Assembly: GCA_937902115.1 (NCBI GenBank)
Contig: CALGSR010000148.1
Coordinates: forward strand, 1 to 5,248
Direction of reading: 5' to 3'
Source: an uncultured Bacillus sp.
GTDB lineage: Bacteria; Bacillota; Bacilli; Bacillales; Cytobacillaceae
DNA length: 5,248 nucleotides
A program made the translations under genes and the position numbers. The notes under the pieces were generated by a model. The model was given only the letters and a program-made list of their open reading frames with translations, made no database searches and was not told the DNA's origin. Below are positions 4,644-5,248 of the stretch, one piece after another. How positions within the stretch are numbered: the stretch's first letter is position 1; each line of letters starts with the position of its first letter.

Positions 4644-5072
4644 TTGGATTACGAATTAAAAAATTTAGATTTAATTGATTTAATAAGCGAACGCCATATC
4701 GAGCTTCGGGGTCTAGCGGAGAAAATGTGGAATGATACAAGTGACATTTCTATTTCGAATTCAGAATGGTTTATTATCGCAAGAGTTTATAAGAAAAAGC
4801 CAACAATTGCCTATGTTACCAAACAAGTGAACATTTCCAGGCAAGCCACGCATAAATTTATTAAAAACCTGGAAGCGAAGGGATTACTGCAAATAAGCAG
4901 CATGGAAAATAATAAAAAAGAAAAATGCGTCCAGTTAACGGAATTAGGCGAAATTTGCTATGAACAAAACCAGGAATTAAAATCAAAGCTCGAAAACAAA
5001 ATCATCGATAAAATCGGGCTCGAAAAATTTACAGCACTTAAGGAAATTCTGAAATTGGATTGGGATTTATAA
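4644..5072 (+). CDS. MarR-family winged-helix transcriptional regulator
   Basis: The 142 aa product has the size and layout of MarR regulators, dimeric repressors that bind palindromic operators and usually let go when a small phenolic or drug-like ligand or an oxidant is sensed. Helices at about 5-30 and 110-140 would form the dimerisation domain. SNSEWFIIARVYKKKPTIAYVTKQVNISRQATHKFIKNLEAKGLL (about 39-82) is the winged helix-turn-helix, with the recognition helix at about 65-78 (SRQATHKFIKNLEA); the wing spans about 84-98 and is lysine-rich in place of the common D-x-R-R. Cysteines are C95 (wing) and C105; there is no N-terminal OhrR-type sensing cysteine. The start is TTG, chosen because AAAGGGG ends 8 nt upstream and the nearby ATG at 4619 is out of frame. 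It is divergent from the MFS remnant. Its promoter carries the operator shared with gyrB and carD, making it the best candidate repressor of all three. The family is clear; ligand and exact subfamily are unknown. Confidence 0.9.
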   Translation: MDYELKNLDLIDLISERHIELRGLAEKMWNDTSDISISNSEWFIIARVYKKKPTIAYVTKQVNISRQATHKFIKNLEAKGLLQISSMENNKKEKCVQLTELGEICYEQNQELKSKLENKIIDKIGLEKFTALKEILKLDWDL

Positions 5073-5122
5073 CTCCTGTATTATGTACCTCATTTTCTAA
5101 GGCTGTTTTCGTAAAGTTTGTT

Positions 5123-5148
5123 GTTAAAATTTAAAGGCCAATTTTAAC
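5123..5148. repeat. short inverted repeat downstream of marR
   Basis: GTTAAAATT (5123-5131) and AATTTTAAC (5140-5148) are perfect 9 bp arms around TAAAGGCC. The stem is AT-only apart from its end pair and no T-tract follows, so it is a poor terminator. AAGGCC in its loop can also pair with GGCCTT at 5168-5173. It may be a decayed element end or simply structured spacer. Confidence 0.3.
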
Positions 5149-5170
5149 GTGGACATAGCTATTTCGGGGC

Positions 5171-5195
5171 CTTCAATTCAATTTGAAGCTCTTTT
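5171..5195 (+). terminator. weak candidate terminator for marR
   Basis: CTTCAA (5171-5176) and TTGAAG (5183-5188) form a 6 bp stem with a 6 nt loop, followed by a T-rich run (CTCTTTTCTCTTCT). The stem is short and AT-rich and lies about 100 bp after the marR stop. It is the best terminator candidate in 5073-5248, which contains no supported gene. Confidence 0.3.
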
Positions 5196-5248
5196 CTCTT
5201 CTAATAAAACTTGATTCACAAAAAAATTTAGGTCGAACATCTTATTTT

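Noticed and set aside
4619..4678. 19-codon upstream ORF overlapping the marR start
   Set aside because: Its ATG would lie about 2 nt from the predicted transcript start with no room for a ribosome binding site.

Overview
The window looks like part of a low-GC Gram-positive chromosome, probably Bacillaceae. The DNA is AT-rich, Shine-Dalgarno sequences are strong (AGAGGAG, AAAGGGG), TTG and GTG starts are used, and the gyrase B protein reads very much like Bacillus GyrB. The species cannot be told from the sequence. It is an accessory-type region, not the dnaA-recF-gyrB-gyrA locus where Bacillus keeps its housekeeping gyrase.

Layout from left to right: a CarD/CdnL-family RNA polymerase-binding protein (37-531, minus); a second, orphan gyrB (754-2706, minus); a bidirectional terminator (2866-2922); an unrecognised 139-142 aa protein (minus, ends at 2926); a poorly coding stretch with one doubtful 28-codon ORF; a shortened DHA2-type MFS transporter with an internal deletion (3779-4285, minus) and its terminator (3676-3717); a 358 bp divergent intergenic region; and a MarR-family regulator (4644-5072, plus, TTG start). 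No tRNA, rRNA, CRISPR array or complete insertion sequence was seen.

The main discovery is regulatory. The promoters of gyrB, carD and marR are built alike. Each has a palindromic operator of the form GTCAAYTNARTTGAY whose right half supplies the -35 hexamer (TTGACA, TTGATA, TTGATC), then exactly 17 bp, then a -10 of TAAAAT, TAAAAT or TAAAGT. gyrB and carD each carry a second operator copy just past the -10, with centres 45 and 46 bp from the first. The carD and marR -35 operators differ at one base in 15. This predicts a small regulon in which the local MarR protein represses itself, gyrB and carD.

The orphan GyrB has all visible ATPase and TOPRIM catalytic residues, but its EGDSAGG motif reads EGNSAGG (Asn442). 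The same change (E. coli GyrB D426N and its equivalents elsewhere) is a known quinolone-resistance substitution. The working hypothesis is a MarR-controlled, ligand-inducible response to a gyrase poison: a replacement GyrB that pairs with the housekeeping GyrA, a CarD factor that adjusts initiation by RNA polymerase, and formerly an efflux pump that has since lost its core. The operators and the substitution are seen directly; the inducer and the physiological role are inferred.
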